In this document: positions 7,738 through 18,000 of the stretch, piece after piece
Layout of the letters: every line of letters starts with the position of its first letter
How positions within the stretch are numbered: the first letter of the stretch is position 1
Assembly (NCBI GenBank): GCA_903929475.1
Contig: CAIYUV010000112.1
Coordinates: forward strand, 1 to 32,743
Source: an uncultured Spartobacteria bacterium
GTDB lineage: Bacteria; Verrucomicrobiota; Verrucomicrobiia; Chthoniobacterales; Chthoniobacteraceae
Length of the DNA stretch: 32,743 nucleotides
Direction: 5' to 3'
Position numbers and translations under genes: made by a program
Notes under the pieces: model-generated
The model's input: the letters and a program-made list of their open reading frames with translations, nothing else
Database searches by the model: none
Told to the model about the DNA's origin: nothing

Positions 7738-8739
7738 TCACTCCTCCGACTTTTTCGTCCGGCGGAAGAATGGTTTCTCCACGTATTCGTAGTGGTCGGG
7801 GGCGATCTCGTGCGCGGTTTTGAAATGCACCTTGGCTACGCGCATGAGCACCTCCGGGCCATGCTTGGCGACGAGTTCGCGAGCTGTCGTCTTCACCGCT
7901 GGCGACACACCGCGCTGAAGCTCCGCTCCGATGTCATTCCCCGCAGCACGCAGCCAGTCAATGAACCGCTCCCGCGCAAGGATGGACGCCGCAGCCACCG
8001 CCACATCGCTCTCCGCCTTCGTGCGCGCATCGAGCTGGATGGCCTTTCCTTTTTCAGAAAATGCGCGGCGAATCAACGATGCGTCCGCAAATTTATCGCT
8101 CAGCGCGCGCGGGCAATCGGGACGCTGATCCAGCAAATGCTCGATCACTTTCGCGTGTCCCCATCCGAGCATCCGGTTGAGGTTGCCGAACTTTTTGTAG
8201 AGCGCGTTGTATTTCTCCGGCGCGAGCGTGATGCTCGAAAACGCAGCGCCGCGCGTCGAGCGAATCACCCGGCTCAACTCGCGGATGCGCGCGTCGCTCG
8301 TGATGCGCTTGCTGTCCATGATGCCCGCCTCCATCAGCGCCCGCGTGCTTTCCGGCTCCGTGTAGCAACCCGCAATCACCAGCGGCCCGAAAAAATCCCC
8401 CTTCCCGCTTTCATCCACACCGATGTGTGGCTCGAACATTTCCGGGTTGTTCACCTCCTCGTAGCCCAGCCGCGCCTCCCCTAGCACCTCCGGCTCCAGC
8501 GTGAACTGCACAAACTCCTGCGTCCCCCGCCCCTGCACGACCACCTTCGGCCCCTTCTCATACACCGCGACCGTCAGTTTATCCTTCTGCGCAAAGAAAA
8601 TCATGTAAGGCCGCACATCGAACTTCCATCCCGTCTCGCTCAACACCGCGCGAAGTTTCTGAGCCTGCGGCAAAGTCAGCGCGCACGTGTGAATCGTGAT
8701 CGGTTTCGGCCCGGCGTCTTCGTCTTTTTTCTTCGGCAT
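7738..8739 (-). CDS. rnhC: Ribonuclease HIII
   Basis: A 333-residue protein. RNase HIII removes the RNA strand of RNA-DNA hybrids during replication and R-loop processing. The N-terminal ~95 residues look like the TBP-like substrate-binding domain specific to HIII (QAQKLRAVLSETGWKFDVRP, IFFAQKDKLTVAVYEKG). The catalytic domain begins with GVDESGKGDFFGPLVIAG, which carries the first Asp and the Glu and distinguishes HIII from HII. It continues with GIMDSKRI and AESDVAVAAASILAR, which contain the other acidic residues. Length fits the family. It starts at ATG 8739 and is convergent with the RibD-C gene, whose stop is 9 bp away. It lies 54 bp downstream of the giant surface-protein locus on the same strand. 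Confidence 0.94.
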   Translation of the reverse strand: MPKKKDEDAGPKPITIHTCALTLPQAQKLRAVLSETGWKFDVRPYMIFFAQKDKLTVAVYEKGPKVVVQGRGTQEFVQFTLEPEVLGEARLGYEEVNNPEMFEPHIGVDESGKGDFFGPLVIAGCYTEPESTRALMEAGIMDSKRITSDARIRELSRVIRSTRGAAFSSITLAPEKYNALYKKFGNLNRMLGWGHAKVIEHLLDQRPDCPRALSDKFADASLIRRAFSEKGKAIQLDARTKAESDVAVAAASILARERFIDWLRAAGNDIGAELQRGVSPAVKTTARELVAKHGPEVLMRVAKVHFKTAHEIAPDHYEYVEKPFFRRTKKSEE

Positions 8740-8793
8740 GAAAGTGCCGCACTCTGCGCGAGCCGACGCCTTTGAGGAAATGGAAAAGCGCTG

Positions 8794-11700
8794 CTATGCG
8801 ACTTTGAATCGTCCGTCGGTTGTCACGTTCGGGAATGCTGCGCCGATTTTTGGTTTCGCTGTGAACTTGCCCGTGGCGAAGTAGCTGGCCCCGTCGGCGC
8901 TGCCTTTCACAATCAGCGAGGCAATTTTGCTAGTAATCGTAGGCGTGATTCCGAGCAGCGTGTCGTCGTTGTCTTTGAGTATCGCATTCGTCGTGGAGAG
9001 GCCCGCCGCGATGGTGCTGGCGATGACATCGCGACCAATGCTCACGGGGCCGATGCTGCCTGCGGCGAATGTGTCGGTGTTCGCACCGGTTCCGCCAAGT
9101 GCAGCGTCCGCACCGAGGCTGGCACCGGCGAGGATGAGCGAATTGCTCACGTCCCTAGCCACGGCTAGCACGGCGATTTTCGATGCGGTGATTAGTGCGT
9201 TCTGGATCGATCCGCCATTTCCAGCCTTGTCGGCTTTCACCCCTACTGCGCCGAGCGCGCCGAGCAATGTCACATCGCCGATGAGGCTGCCGCCCGTGAC
9301 TGCAAGTGCATTGAGCGCGGCGACTTTACCGAGCGCAGCGGCTGCACCCGTGGCGGTGATGCTGCCGGAGAAATCTCCACCAACGAGCGTGACCGCACCG
9401 AAGCTGCGCCCAGTGATTGCGCCACTGATTGCGCCGCCTGTGCCGAGTTTATTTTCCTTCACCGTGATGTCGCCGACGTTGCCAGTAACGACCACGCTAC
9501 CAGCAAGGCTGCCGCCGGTAATGGCGAGTGAGGCAAGGCCTTTCATTTTACCGACTGCCGCGCTGCTCCCGATGAATCCGCCGAATCCGCCACCCGTAAT
9601 TTTGATCGCGCCGATGGTGGTGCCTGTGAGCTGGCCGTTGAGCGCGCCGTTCTTGACGGTGACGCTGGTGATTTTTCCAGTGGCATCAATGTCACCCTCC
9701 AGCCCGCCGCCGATGATTACCGCGCCGATGCTGCCGACGCTCCACTGGCTGGGATTCACGCCGCCTTTTACCGTCACGGGGCCGACGGCTCCTGCGATGG
9801 TCAAATCCGCGTCCATCGCACCAGCCGTCGTCTTGAGCATGCCGAGCACTGGGGCTGTGATGCTCGCGTCACCGATGCTCGCGGCGAGCACCGATACGAT
9901 GGGTGCGCCGAGTGTGAAAACAGCATCATCCGCGATGTTGCGTGCGGTGAGATTGAGTTTGGTTTTTCCAAGGGCAGTGCCGCCCGCTGTGATTCCGGGC
10001 ACAGCGACAATCGCATCGGCGGGCACAATATCGCGCACGCTCACAGTGCCCACCATGCCGCTGGCGACGATCCCATTCACGGTGAGGTCGCTCGCCTTCG
10101 CGGTGAATGAGCCGAGATCACCGGTCACATGAATGTCGCCGATGCTCACGATGCCGTCGCCATCCGGAAGCTTGTCTGCATCGGGGCCGTCCTTCGCGCG
10201 TTTCACTGCAACGGTGACTTTTGAAGCCTTCGTCGAGCCGGTGAGGAAAATCTGATCAATCGTTCCTTTGCCATCGTTGTCGGGATCGAGCAACGAGACG
10301 TTGAGCGTGCCGGGGCCGGTGAGCGCGATGGTGTAGGTGTCGCCGTCTTCGTCGGTGAAGACGCGCAACTTCGCACCATCCTTGTTCGAGATGAGCGTGG
10401 GCGCAACGACGGTGATGGTGGCGTCGGGCAGCGCGCCGAGGGTTTCAGTGTTACCCGCGTTGTCGTTCGCAGCACTGAAGAATTTGTAGGTGTGTCCGAC
10501 TTCGCCGGTGAAACGCGCGCCACTCAGCGTGGAGTTCGCGAGGAACATGAGCAGCGGGCCATCGTTGTCGCGGTAGAGGATGTTCGTATCGGAAAGCCCG
10601 GAGCCATTCATCTCGTCGGCGCTCGTCCAGTGCACTGCGAAACTTGTGCGACTGGTGGTGCTGGCTGTGCCGCCCGCAAAGGCGGTAATGGCGCTCGTGG
10701 GAGCGAGTGAATCAATCGTGTTATGGACGGCCGGCGTGTTGATCGCGGCCTCGGTGTCGAAGACGATGGTCGCCTGTGCATCTATGCGCGCGCCGCTGAT
10801 GAGAGTGGATTTTGGCAGCACGGAATAAGTGAGGTAACCGTCTCCCTGCGGGCTTGTGATATTCGCAGGAAGGAAGCCGCTGAACGGGTCGAGTGGAATG
10901 TCACCAGTCGCCGGATCAATCGAAGTATAGGTCACGCTCAGCGCGCCGGTGATCGTGTTGAAGGTCGCGTCCACGTCCACGTAGATGCCGAGACTGGCGC
11001 GCTGATCCACACGCTGGTGGAATGTCTGCCCGCCGTCGGCGTCTGTCACTTTTGTATCGCCCCAGCCGAATGTGCCGAAGTTGAACGATGTGAAATCGAG
11101 ATCGCTGTCGAGCGTCTGCGTGATCGTCACCACTTGCGCTGGCGCGCTGGCGTCCGGCTTGTTTTCAAAGAGGATCGTGAAGCCGTAGGCACCTGCATTT
11201 GCGCCGAGGAAACCATCGAAACGCACGGGCTGCGTGGTCACGTCCGAAAGCACATCCGCACCGAATCCATGCGGCGCGAGAATATTGTTGGGATCGCCCG
11301 GTGTGACGGTTTCCATGATCTTCTGGAGCCAAATCGGCATGGGTGGTTCTGTCTGCGGGCGGCCATCGTGCAGCGCCCATTCCTCGTGGTCTTTCAACCA
11401 CTGGTCGAGGCGCGCCTTGTCACCGAGGTGCTTGGCGAGTTGCTGGAGTTCCTGAGGCGTGGGCGGCTCGTGAGAGTTGGTATTTTTGAGAAAATCCTTC
11501 GCCTCGGGTTTGTTGGCGTTGATGCGTGTCTGGCGTCCAAAGCTCGGATCGTTCGGCCCGCCGACTTCGCTGTTCGGGTCGCGCGGTGTGTCGAGGATGC
11601 CCGCTTTTTGTAGTGCAAATTCGCCGAGCTTCCCGACGTTTCGCAGGCTGAGCTTGAAGGTGTAGGATTCCGTTTTTGAAGCATTACCGGGAGGAGTGGG

Positions 11701-14376
11701 GATTTTTAACTTCGGCCCGAAGGAACCGCTCGCGCCAGTGAAGTCACCGGTGTTTGGATCAATAGTTGCGGAGGCTGAAACTGGACCAAGGCCAGCAGTG
11801 ACATTCGTCGAGTGCCCCTCAAATGAAGTGCTGCCGCCAGCTTGGAATCCAGCGCCAAGGGAGGCACCGTTGCCATAGGCCGGGCTGACGTAGAGGCCGG
11901 AATCGAGGATCGTATTGCCAAGCGTAGTGAGCCAGCTGTCGCCAGGGTTGCTTTGATTGCCGATGTAGAGGCCGCCGGAAAGCGAGACGCCGCCGATGGG
12001 AGTGAATGCCTCGGCTCCTGCACCGACATAGACGCCGAATTCATCCAGTCCGCTCGGGTCGCTCGTCATCACGGGCGAGTTTGCTGCGTAGCGGTAGAAG
12101 TTCTGACCGCCGGAGAGGAAGCGCGCGGGATCGTTTTGCTGGAAGCGGCCCAGCGAAGCGTCGTAGCTGCGGCTGCCCATCACGTAGAGGCCGCTGCCCG
12201 CATCGAGGACGCCGAATTTTCCACCGTAGGTAAAACGATTGGCGACCGTCTCACTGCTCACGGTTTTGTCGCCAAATGGCGTGTAACTGTATTCGTTCAG
12301 CACCGCGCCGCCATTGCCGGTGAGTTCCACGGCGTTGCCGGTAAAGTCGAAGTTGTAATACGCCGAATCGCCAGCCGCTGCGATGCGAGATTCGAGGCCG
12401 AGACCGTTCGTATAGTGGGCGACGAGTGCGCCGCCCGCGTTGTATTCGGCGAAGACGCCGCCAAGCGTGTCTTGCAGCAACTCGGTGCGCACGCCGTCGC
12501 GCGTCTCGGCGATGCGCGTGCCGTTCGCGTCGTATTCGTAGCCGAGCGTGCCAGTGGGCGAGATCACACTCACAAGGCGACCCTCCGTATCGTAGGTGTA
12601 GTGCGTGGTTCCGCCGGGCGTGGTTTTTGAAATCATGCTCCCACGCGCATCGTAGGCGTAGGTCGTGGTGCCAGCGGTGAGGACTTCGTTGACGTTGTTA
12701 CTCGTGTAATTTGTAGGCGTGCCATTCACGCTGGAAGTCGTGCGATTTCCCGCCGCATCGTAGGCGTAGGTGAGTGTGGTGCCATTCGGCAGCGAGACAT
12801 TCGTGAGCTGACCGGTGGCGTCATAGCCGTAAGTCGTGAGGCCGGCTTGCGATTGAGCGCTCACGATGCGCCCGGCTTTGTCGTAGCTGTAGGTGAAGCT
12901 CTCGGTGACACCTCCGCCCGGCGCGGCGTGGACGATAGACGTGGACTGCCCGGCGGCGTTGTAGGCGTAGGTGGTGGTGGTGCCGTTGCCCTGTGTTTCC
13001 GTGCTGAGGCGGCCCAGCGCGTCGTAGGCGTAGGTGACGATGGTCGTGTCGCTCGTATCGCTCACGCGGGCGAGTCGGCCCAGTGCATCGTAGCTGTAGC
13101 GTTGCTTGAAGCCGTCCTGATCGGTCGTCTCGGTGCGACGGCCTGCTGAGTCGTAGGCGTAGGTGATGAATTTTCCCGATGGGTAAGTGACCTTCGTAAC
13201 GTGATCATTCGCGTCGTAAGTGTAGCTCGTGGTGGTCGTGGATGCGCCGACGACGTGTGCAGCGGAGAGGATGTTGTGATGCGCGTCGTAGGTGTAGTCC
13301 ACGTGCGAGCCATCCGGCAGCGTCTTGCTCGTGAGCAGGTCATGCGTGTCGTAGGTGAAAGACGTGAGCCCGCCGAGTTCGTCGCGCAGTGTGGCGAGGC
13401 GACCTTGCGAGTCATAGGTCTTGGCGAGGGTCGTGTTGTCCGGGCGCGTTTGCAGAGTCTCGTTGCCATGAACGTCGTAGGCAAAATGTGTGGAGTATCC
13501 GCGTGCATCCGCGATGCCGAGGAGCCGCTGTGGACCACCGCCTATGTCGAACGCGACGCGGTGGCCGAGCGCGTCCACGGTTCCTGTGATGTCGTCACCA
13601 TTGTAAAGAGCGCGAGTCACCGCACCGTCCGCACCGGTGCTGGAGAGCAGACGGTCACCGATACTGTAGAACTGACTGAACGTGCGCCCGAGCGGATCCA
13701 CAATGCGGGCGACGTTGCCATTGAGATCGTAAGAATAGCGCGTGCTCTGCGACAGCGCGTTCGTCTCCGTGGCTGTGCCAGTGCTGTCGTAGGTGTAATT
13801 CACCGCCTGTGCGCCGCCGTCGCGTTCCGTGTGGCTCAGGCGACCGCGCGCGTCGTAGGTCAGGAAATCGTGGGTGCCGTCGGGATAGGTCACCGAGGCG
13901 ATGGCGTGGTTCCGCTGCGCAGTGCTGCCGGTCACGTAGGTGTAGCTCGTTGTGCCGTTCAAATCCGAAATGCTCAGTAAATGTTCGCCCGCCGCATCGT
14001 AGGTGTAGTTCGTCACACGTCCGACAACATCGGTCTCCTGCGTGATGCGGCCCTGCGCGTTGTAGGCAAAAGCCACACTGTCGCCGTTCGTCTGCGTGAG
14101 GGAAGTCACACGTCCGCTCACGTCATAGCCCGCCGTGGTGCGTTCGCCATTCGCAGCCTCCACATAGTCCAACCGCAAGTCGCCAGAACGGAATTTCGTC
14201 ACTGTCCCATCGCGTTCCGTCAGCGTGAAAGAACCGTCGTTCCCGCGCACAAGCACTCCGCTTTCACCAGCCACGCCGGAGAAACTGCCATTGGCATTGT
14301 GGATGAAGGGCCGGTAGTCGTTGCCAATTTGCACGGCGGCATTGCCTGCCGTGTCGAGTGTCACGAGCATTTCCAT
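8794..14376 (-). CDS. RHS/YD-repeat C-terminal fragment of the giant surface protein
   Basis: An 1860-codon frame directly after the TAG; its ATG at 14376 is probably an internal Met. Residues ~60-775 are RHS/YD repeats (YDAAGNRTTS, YDALGRLARVSD, YTYDTEGRLVSV and many more) ending in a core, SYDASLGRFQQNDPARF ... YAANSPVMTSDPSG. Known RHS proteins form a hollow shell and often release a C-terminal toxin. Here ~1085 residues follow: a Gly-rich part, a domain containing GFTILFENK, TLDSDLDFTSFNFG and SIDPATG (around residues 960-1260), an Ig-like stretch, a DEDGDTYTIALTGPG block, and Gly/Ala/Val/Ile-rich beta-repeats. I recognise no nuclease or toxin tip. Export is inferred from the LESR N-terminus encoded upstream. 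Confidence 0.75.
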   Translation of the reverse strand: MEMLVTLDTAGNAAVQIGNDYRPFIHNANGSFSGVAGESGVLVRGNDGSFTLTERDGTVTKFRSGDLRLDYVEAANGERTTAGYDVSGRVTSLTQTNGDSVAFAYNAQGRITQETDVVGRVTNYTYDAAGEHLLSISDLNGTTSYTYVTGSTAQRNHAIASVTYPDGTHDFLTYDARGRLSHTERDGGAQAVNYTYDSTGTATETNALSQSTRYSYDLNGNVARIVDPLGRTFSQFYSIGDRLLSSTGADGAVTRALYNGDDITGTVDALGHRVAFDIGGGPQRLLGIADARGYSTHFAYDVHGNETLQTRPDNTTLAKTYDSQGRLATLRDELGGLTSFTYDTHDLLTSKTLPDGSHVDYTYDAHHNILSAAHVVGASTTTTSYTYDANDHVTKVTYPSGKFITYAYDSAGRRTETTDQDGFKQRYSYDALGRLARVSDTSDTTIVTYAYDALGRLSTETQGNGTTTTYAYNAAGQSTSIVHAAPGGGVTESFTYSYDKAGRIVSAQSQAGLTTYGYDATGQLTNVSLPNGTTLTYAYDAAGNRTTSSVNGTPTNYTSNNVNEVLTAGTTTYAYDARGSMISKTTPGGTTHYTYDTEGRLVSVISPTGTLGYEYDANGTRIAETRDGVRTELLQDTLGGVFAEYNAGGALVAHYTNGLGLESRIAAAGDSAYYNFDFTGNAVELTGNGGAVLNEYSYTPFGDKTVSSETVANRFTYGGKFGVLDAGSGLYVMGSRSYDASLGRFQQNDPARFLSGGQNFYRYAANSPVMTSDPSGLDEFGVYVGAGAEAFTPIGGVSLSGGLYIGNQSNPGDSWLTTLGNTILDSGLYVSPAYGNGASLGAGFQAGGSTSFEGHSTNVTAGLGPVSASATIDPNTGDFTGASGSFGPKLKIPTPPGNASKTESYTFKLSLRNVGKLGEFALQKAGILDTPRDPNSEVGGPNDPSFGRQTRINANKPEAKDFLKNTNSHEPPTPQELQQLAKHLGDKARLDQWLKDHEEWALHDGRPQTEPPMPIWLQKIMETVTPGDPNNILAPHGFGADVLSDVTTQPVRFDGFLGANAGAYGFTILFENKPDASAPAQVVTITQTLDSDLDFTSFNFGTFGWGDTKVTDADGGQTFHQRVDQRASLGIYVDVDATFNTITGALSVTYTSIDPATGDIPLDPFSGFLPANITSPQGDGYLTYSVLPKSTLISGARIDAQATIVFDTEAAINTPAVHNTIDSLAPTSAITAFAGGTASTTSRTSFAVHWTSADEMNGSGLSDTNILYRDNDGPLLMFLANSTLSGARFTGEVGHTYKFFSAANDNAGNTETLGALPDATITVVAPTLISNKDGAKLRVFTDEDGDTYTIALTGPGTLNVSLLDPDNDGKGTIDQIFLTGSTKASKVTVAVKRAKDGPDADKLPDGDGIVSIGDIHVTGDLGSFTAKASDLTVNGIVASGMVGTVSVRDIVPADAIVAVPGITAGGTALGKTKLNLTARNIADDAVFTLGAPIVSVLAASIGDASITAPVLGMLKTTAGAMDADLTIAGAVGPVTVKGGVNPSQWSVGSIGAVIIGGGLEGDIDATGKITSVTVKNGALNGQLTGTTIGAIKITGGGFGGFIGSSAAVGKMKGLASLAITGGSLAGSVVVTGNVGDITVKENKLGTGGAISGAITGRSFGAVTLVGGDFSGSITATGAAAALGKVAALNALAVTGGSLIGDVTLLGALGAVGVKADKAGNGGSIQNALITASKIAVLAVARDVSNSLILAGASLGADAALGGTGANTDTFAAGSIGPVSIGRDVIASTIAAGLSTTNAILKDNDDTLLGITPTITSKIASLIVKGSADGASYFATGKFTAKPKIGAAFPNVTTDGRFKVA

Positions 14377-15003
14377 CTAGCCCGCGCTGCCGCGACCGTA
14401 AATGCCGAGTGCATTGCGGTCGGTGATGTTGCCATAGTCGGAAGCCTTGAGCAGTTCGTAGTGAATGAGCGTGTCCACTTTCGCCACGCGCTGCCCGAGC
14501 AGGCTGAGGTGCGTCGCATCCGCCGCGAGCACGTCGCGCAGCGAGGCGGTGTTCGTGCCGACTTGCGTTTTAAAATTGGCAAACGTCCCCGCCCACGCAT
14601 CTGCGCCCATCCGCACCGGGCGCAATGTCTGGCTCTGGGCGTCCCAGTCCAACAAGTCATTCGTCGAACCCACGGGGAAGAGATCGAAGTGCGAGTAAAA
14701 ATGCGGGCCCACGCGGATGGGCTCGTAGAGCACTTCGATGCGCCCGTGCGCACCCGGAGCGAGAATGCCCGCCGGGCCATCGGAGCTGATCGCCATCACC
14801 TCGAAGATGTCGTTTTCAAAACCCTCGTCCGTCGTCAGGCGGAACTTGGCATTGTCGCTCATCAGCGTGAGAAACTGCGCCGGGATGTCCGTCTCTCCCG
14901 TGTTCGAGTATTCAATCACCGCACTCACACCACGGAATGGCGGGCGACCCACGTTGGGCACAACGAGATTGTAGCTGAATGTGCCCGCCTTACCGTGATT
15001 CAC
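14377..15003 (-). CDS. Linker fragment of the giant surface protein before the RHS region
   Basis: The frame resumes after the 10-bp duplication (VNHGKAGTFSYNLVV) and ends at the TAG at 14377-14379. The ~208 residues include IEYSNTGETDIPAQFLTL and LAPGAHGRIEVLYEP, typical of the extracellular linker that precedes RHS shells in large PVC proteins. They end in LGIYGRGSAG, where a Trp-containing block normally opens the RHS region. The annotated start would be a GTG inside the duplication, so this is not an independent gene. Confidence 0.6.
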   Translation of the reverse strand: MNHGKAGTFSYNLVVPNVGRPPFRGVSAVIEYSNTGETDIPAQFLTLMSDNAKFRLTTDEGFENDIFEVMAISSDGPAGILAPGAHGRIEVLYEPIRVGPHFYSHFDLFPVGSTNDLLDWDAQSQTLRPVRMGADAWAGTFANFKTQVGTNTASLRDVLAADATHLSLLGQRVAKVDTLIHYELLKASDYGNITDRNALGIYGRGSAG

Positions 15004-18000
15004 CGTGATTCACCGTGAAAGCGCCGGGCAGCGTGGCCTGTGTCGCGCCGTCGCTGGCGCGAACGTCGTAGCTGCCGAGGCCGAGACTGTGCAAATCGAA
15101 CGTCACCCATGCCGTGGCACCATCCACAAAAGTGACGCTGCTCGCGGGCTGCACGGTGCCTCCGGAGACGAGACTGAAAGTCGTTGACGGAGTGAAAAGC
15201 GAGCCCCGGATAATCGTGGTGACGCTCCCGAGATCGGAGCCGTGATTCAGCGAAAGAGCCGCCGCGCCAAATGGCAGCCCCTTCGCAGTGAGTGTGAAAT
15301 TTTGCCCGCCCGCCGCCGCTTCGCGCCCGTGTAGCAGGACGTAAAATGTGCCAAAGCCGCCGTCGTAGCGCGTAATGTCCGCCGAAGTCTGGCTGAGTGA
15401 AAAATCCTTCGCGTCAAAAGTCGCCAACGTAGGCACATCATTCCGCTGGATATAAAGCTCAGCCTCGCCTGCTAGCGCGTAGAGTGCGTGAAAATTTGGC
15501 GTCTGTCCCGTCGGCAAGTCCACACGGAAATACAAGTCCTGCCCGGCGGCGATGGTGCCATTGAGAGCCACGTCCGGCGTGAGCGCGGGCACGCTCAACG
15601 AAAAGGTCGCGGCACTCGCCCCGGTGTTATTCGTGCGGTCACGGTCAGGCACATTACCGCGACTGTCGGCGATGACGATGACGTGATAATACCCGTCCAC
15701 TGCTCCCGGCAGCGGAGCAGTGAGTGAGCCGTTGTAACTCGTGTGCCCGGCGAGCGCTCCGGTGTGCGTCACGCGCCCGATGAGCTTGTCGCTCGCATCG
15801 AAAGTGCCGTCCAACGAGAGATAGACCGAGTCCGTCCACGAGCTTGCCAGCGTGATGGCGTCGCTCGTGTTTTCGATCGTATAGTTCACGGTAAAATTCT
15901 GCCCCGCCGTGCCGCTCGCACCGCTGGTGACTGCCGTCGTCGTGAGATCGCTTGCATCGATGAGCGCGGTGAGAACGAGGTTCGTATCGCCGAGCACGGG
16001 ATCGAAGGCCGTCACACGCCCGATACGCGGTTGGTCGTATTCGGCAAAAAATCCAGTGCGCGAGGTGAACGTCATCAGCGTGAATTGCTGCCCCGTGAGC
16101 GGCCCGTAGCCATTTGCCAGCTCCACGCCCGCCGTGCCCGCGAGCGTCGCAACGCCGGAGATGTTTAATTTTCCAAACGCCCCGGTCGCAGGCGTGCCGC
16201 CAATGACGAAGAGCACCTCACCGCTGGCCGTATTCGTAAAACCAGCGCCCGCCGTGACTGTCGTGCTCGCGCCGATGCGGAGCAAACCGGAGTTCGTAAA
16301 ATTCGCAGTGAAGCCGCGCGATGCGCCGTCGAGGAATTCCAACGTGCCGCTGTTTTGCGAGAGCGTGGTGCCGAGACCCACGAAGTTCGCATTGCCATGC
16401 AGGCGGATCGTTCCCGCGTTCGTCGTGAGCGTGGGTGAGCTGAGGTCCAGCGTCGCGCCCGCCGCCACATCCCACGTCCCGCCGGCGAGCGTGCTGCCGG
16501 AGATTTGCGCCACGGCGGAGAGCACGAGCGAGCCGCTCTCGACTTCCACGGTGCCGAGATTTGAAAACGGAACGCCGCCCGTGAAGAACTGCCCGGAGCC
16601 GCTGTGGCGGAAAATTCCGCCCGTCTCCACCACCAGCCCCACACCCGCGTAATTGCGAAATTGGTAGCCATTGGCGCTATTCACGGTGTGGAAAAGACCG
16701 CCGTCCTGCACCCGCAACTCCGCATTCGCCGAGGTGAAATCGAGATACGCAGTGCCATTCACGATCACGCCCTTGTTGAGCAGCAGCGTGTTGAGATTTG
16801 GCTGACTGTCGTCAATCTGGATCGTGCCGAGATTCGTCCACGTCCCGCCCGATAGATTCGCATCCCCGCCCCACGAAAAAATGCCGGGATCAAAATTCAG
16901 CGCCGCATCCGCGCCCGCCGAGAGCGTGCCTGCGCCAAAGCGCACCGTGCCTGGGCCCGCGCTGCTGAGCTTGCCATTCACCGCGAGGCTCGTGCCATCG
17001 AGGTAGAGCGTCTTACCCGCCGCGACCGTGAAAATCGCGTTCGTGAGCGAACCGCCACTGTTGAGTTGGATGTAGCTCTCTGTGACGTCCACCGTGCCGC
17101 CGGTGACGTTGATGGGCACGCCGCCCGTGAAGAAATAGCCGGTTCCGCTATGCCGAAAAATGCCACCGTCCTCCACGAAAACACCCGGCCCGCCGTAGTT
17201 GCGGAATTGGTAGCCAGCACCCGTATTTGCTGTGTCGAAAACACCGCCATTGAGCATCCGCAATTTACCACCTGCGGTGAAATCCAAATAAGCATCACCC
17301 TCGGTAATCGTGCCCAGATTAACCAGCTCGGTGTTGAGGTTCGGCTGCCCATCCGGGATCTGGATCGTGCCCGTATTCGTCCACGTCCCGCCCGAGAGAT
17401 TCGCATCCCCACCCCACGAAAAAATGCCCGTCGAAAAACTCAGTGTCGCATTCACACCCGCCGTCAGCGTGCCCGCGCCAAATCGCACCGTGCCTGCACC
17501 CGTGCCCGTCAGCGTGCCGTTCACCGTCTGGCTCGTGCCATCCAGATAGAACGTTTTACCCGCCGCCACCGAAAAAATCGCGTTATCCAAAGTCCCGCTG
17601 GTATTGAACTGAATGTAGCTATCCGTGATCGCCACCGTCCCGCCGTGAATGTTAATCGGCACGCTGCCCGCGAGAAAATAGCCGCTCCCGCTGTGGCGCA
17701 AAACGCCACCACTTTCCACCGTCAAACCCGGCCCGCCATAGTTCCGAAATTGGTAGCCAGCACCCGTATTGGTGATGTCGAAAAGCCCGCCATTCAGCAC
17801 ATGCACTTCACCGCCCCCGTTAAAATCTAAATACGCCTCGCCCTCGGTGATCGTCCCCGCATTGATCAGCAGCGTATTGAGGTTCGGCTGCCCATCCGGG
17901 ATCTGGATCGCGCCCGTATTCGTCCACGTCCCGCCCGAGAGATTCGCATCGTTGCCCCACGAAAACTGTCCCGCCGGAAAATTCAGCGTCACATTCGTCC

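Noticed and set aside
8927-10132. Plus-strand open frame of 401 codons, Pro/Ala/Val-rich
   Set aside because: It is the antisense shadow of the Gly/Ala/Val-rich beta-repeats of the giant surface protein; it has low complexity, no ribosome-binding site and no domain.
12050-12070. Polymorphic toxin with a C-terminal effector and immunity gene
   Set aside because: No toxin fold is recognisable after the DPSG core, and the next gene is rnhC, a housekeeping enzyme.
3864-14379. Alternative genetic code suggested by in-frame TAA and TAG
   Set aside because: Intact genes in the window end normally with TAG (cysS, DUF262-HNH, antitoxin), TAA (both DUF1080 genes) and TGA (methyltransferase, Fn3), so all three stops are in use. 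Point mutations are the simpler explanation.
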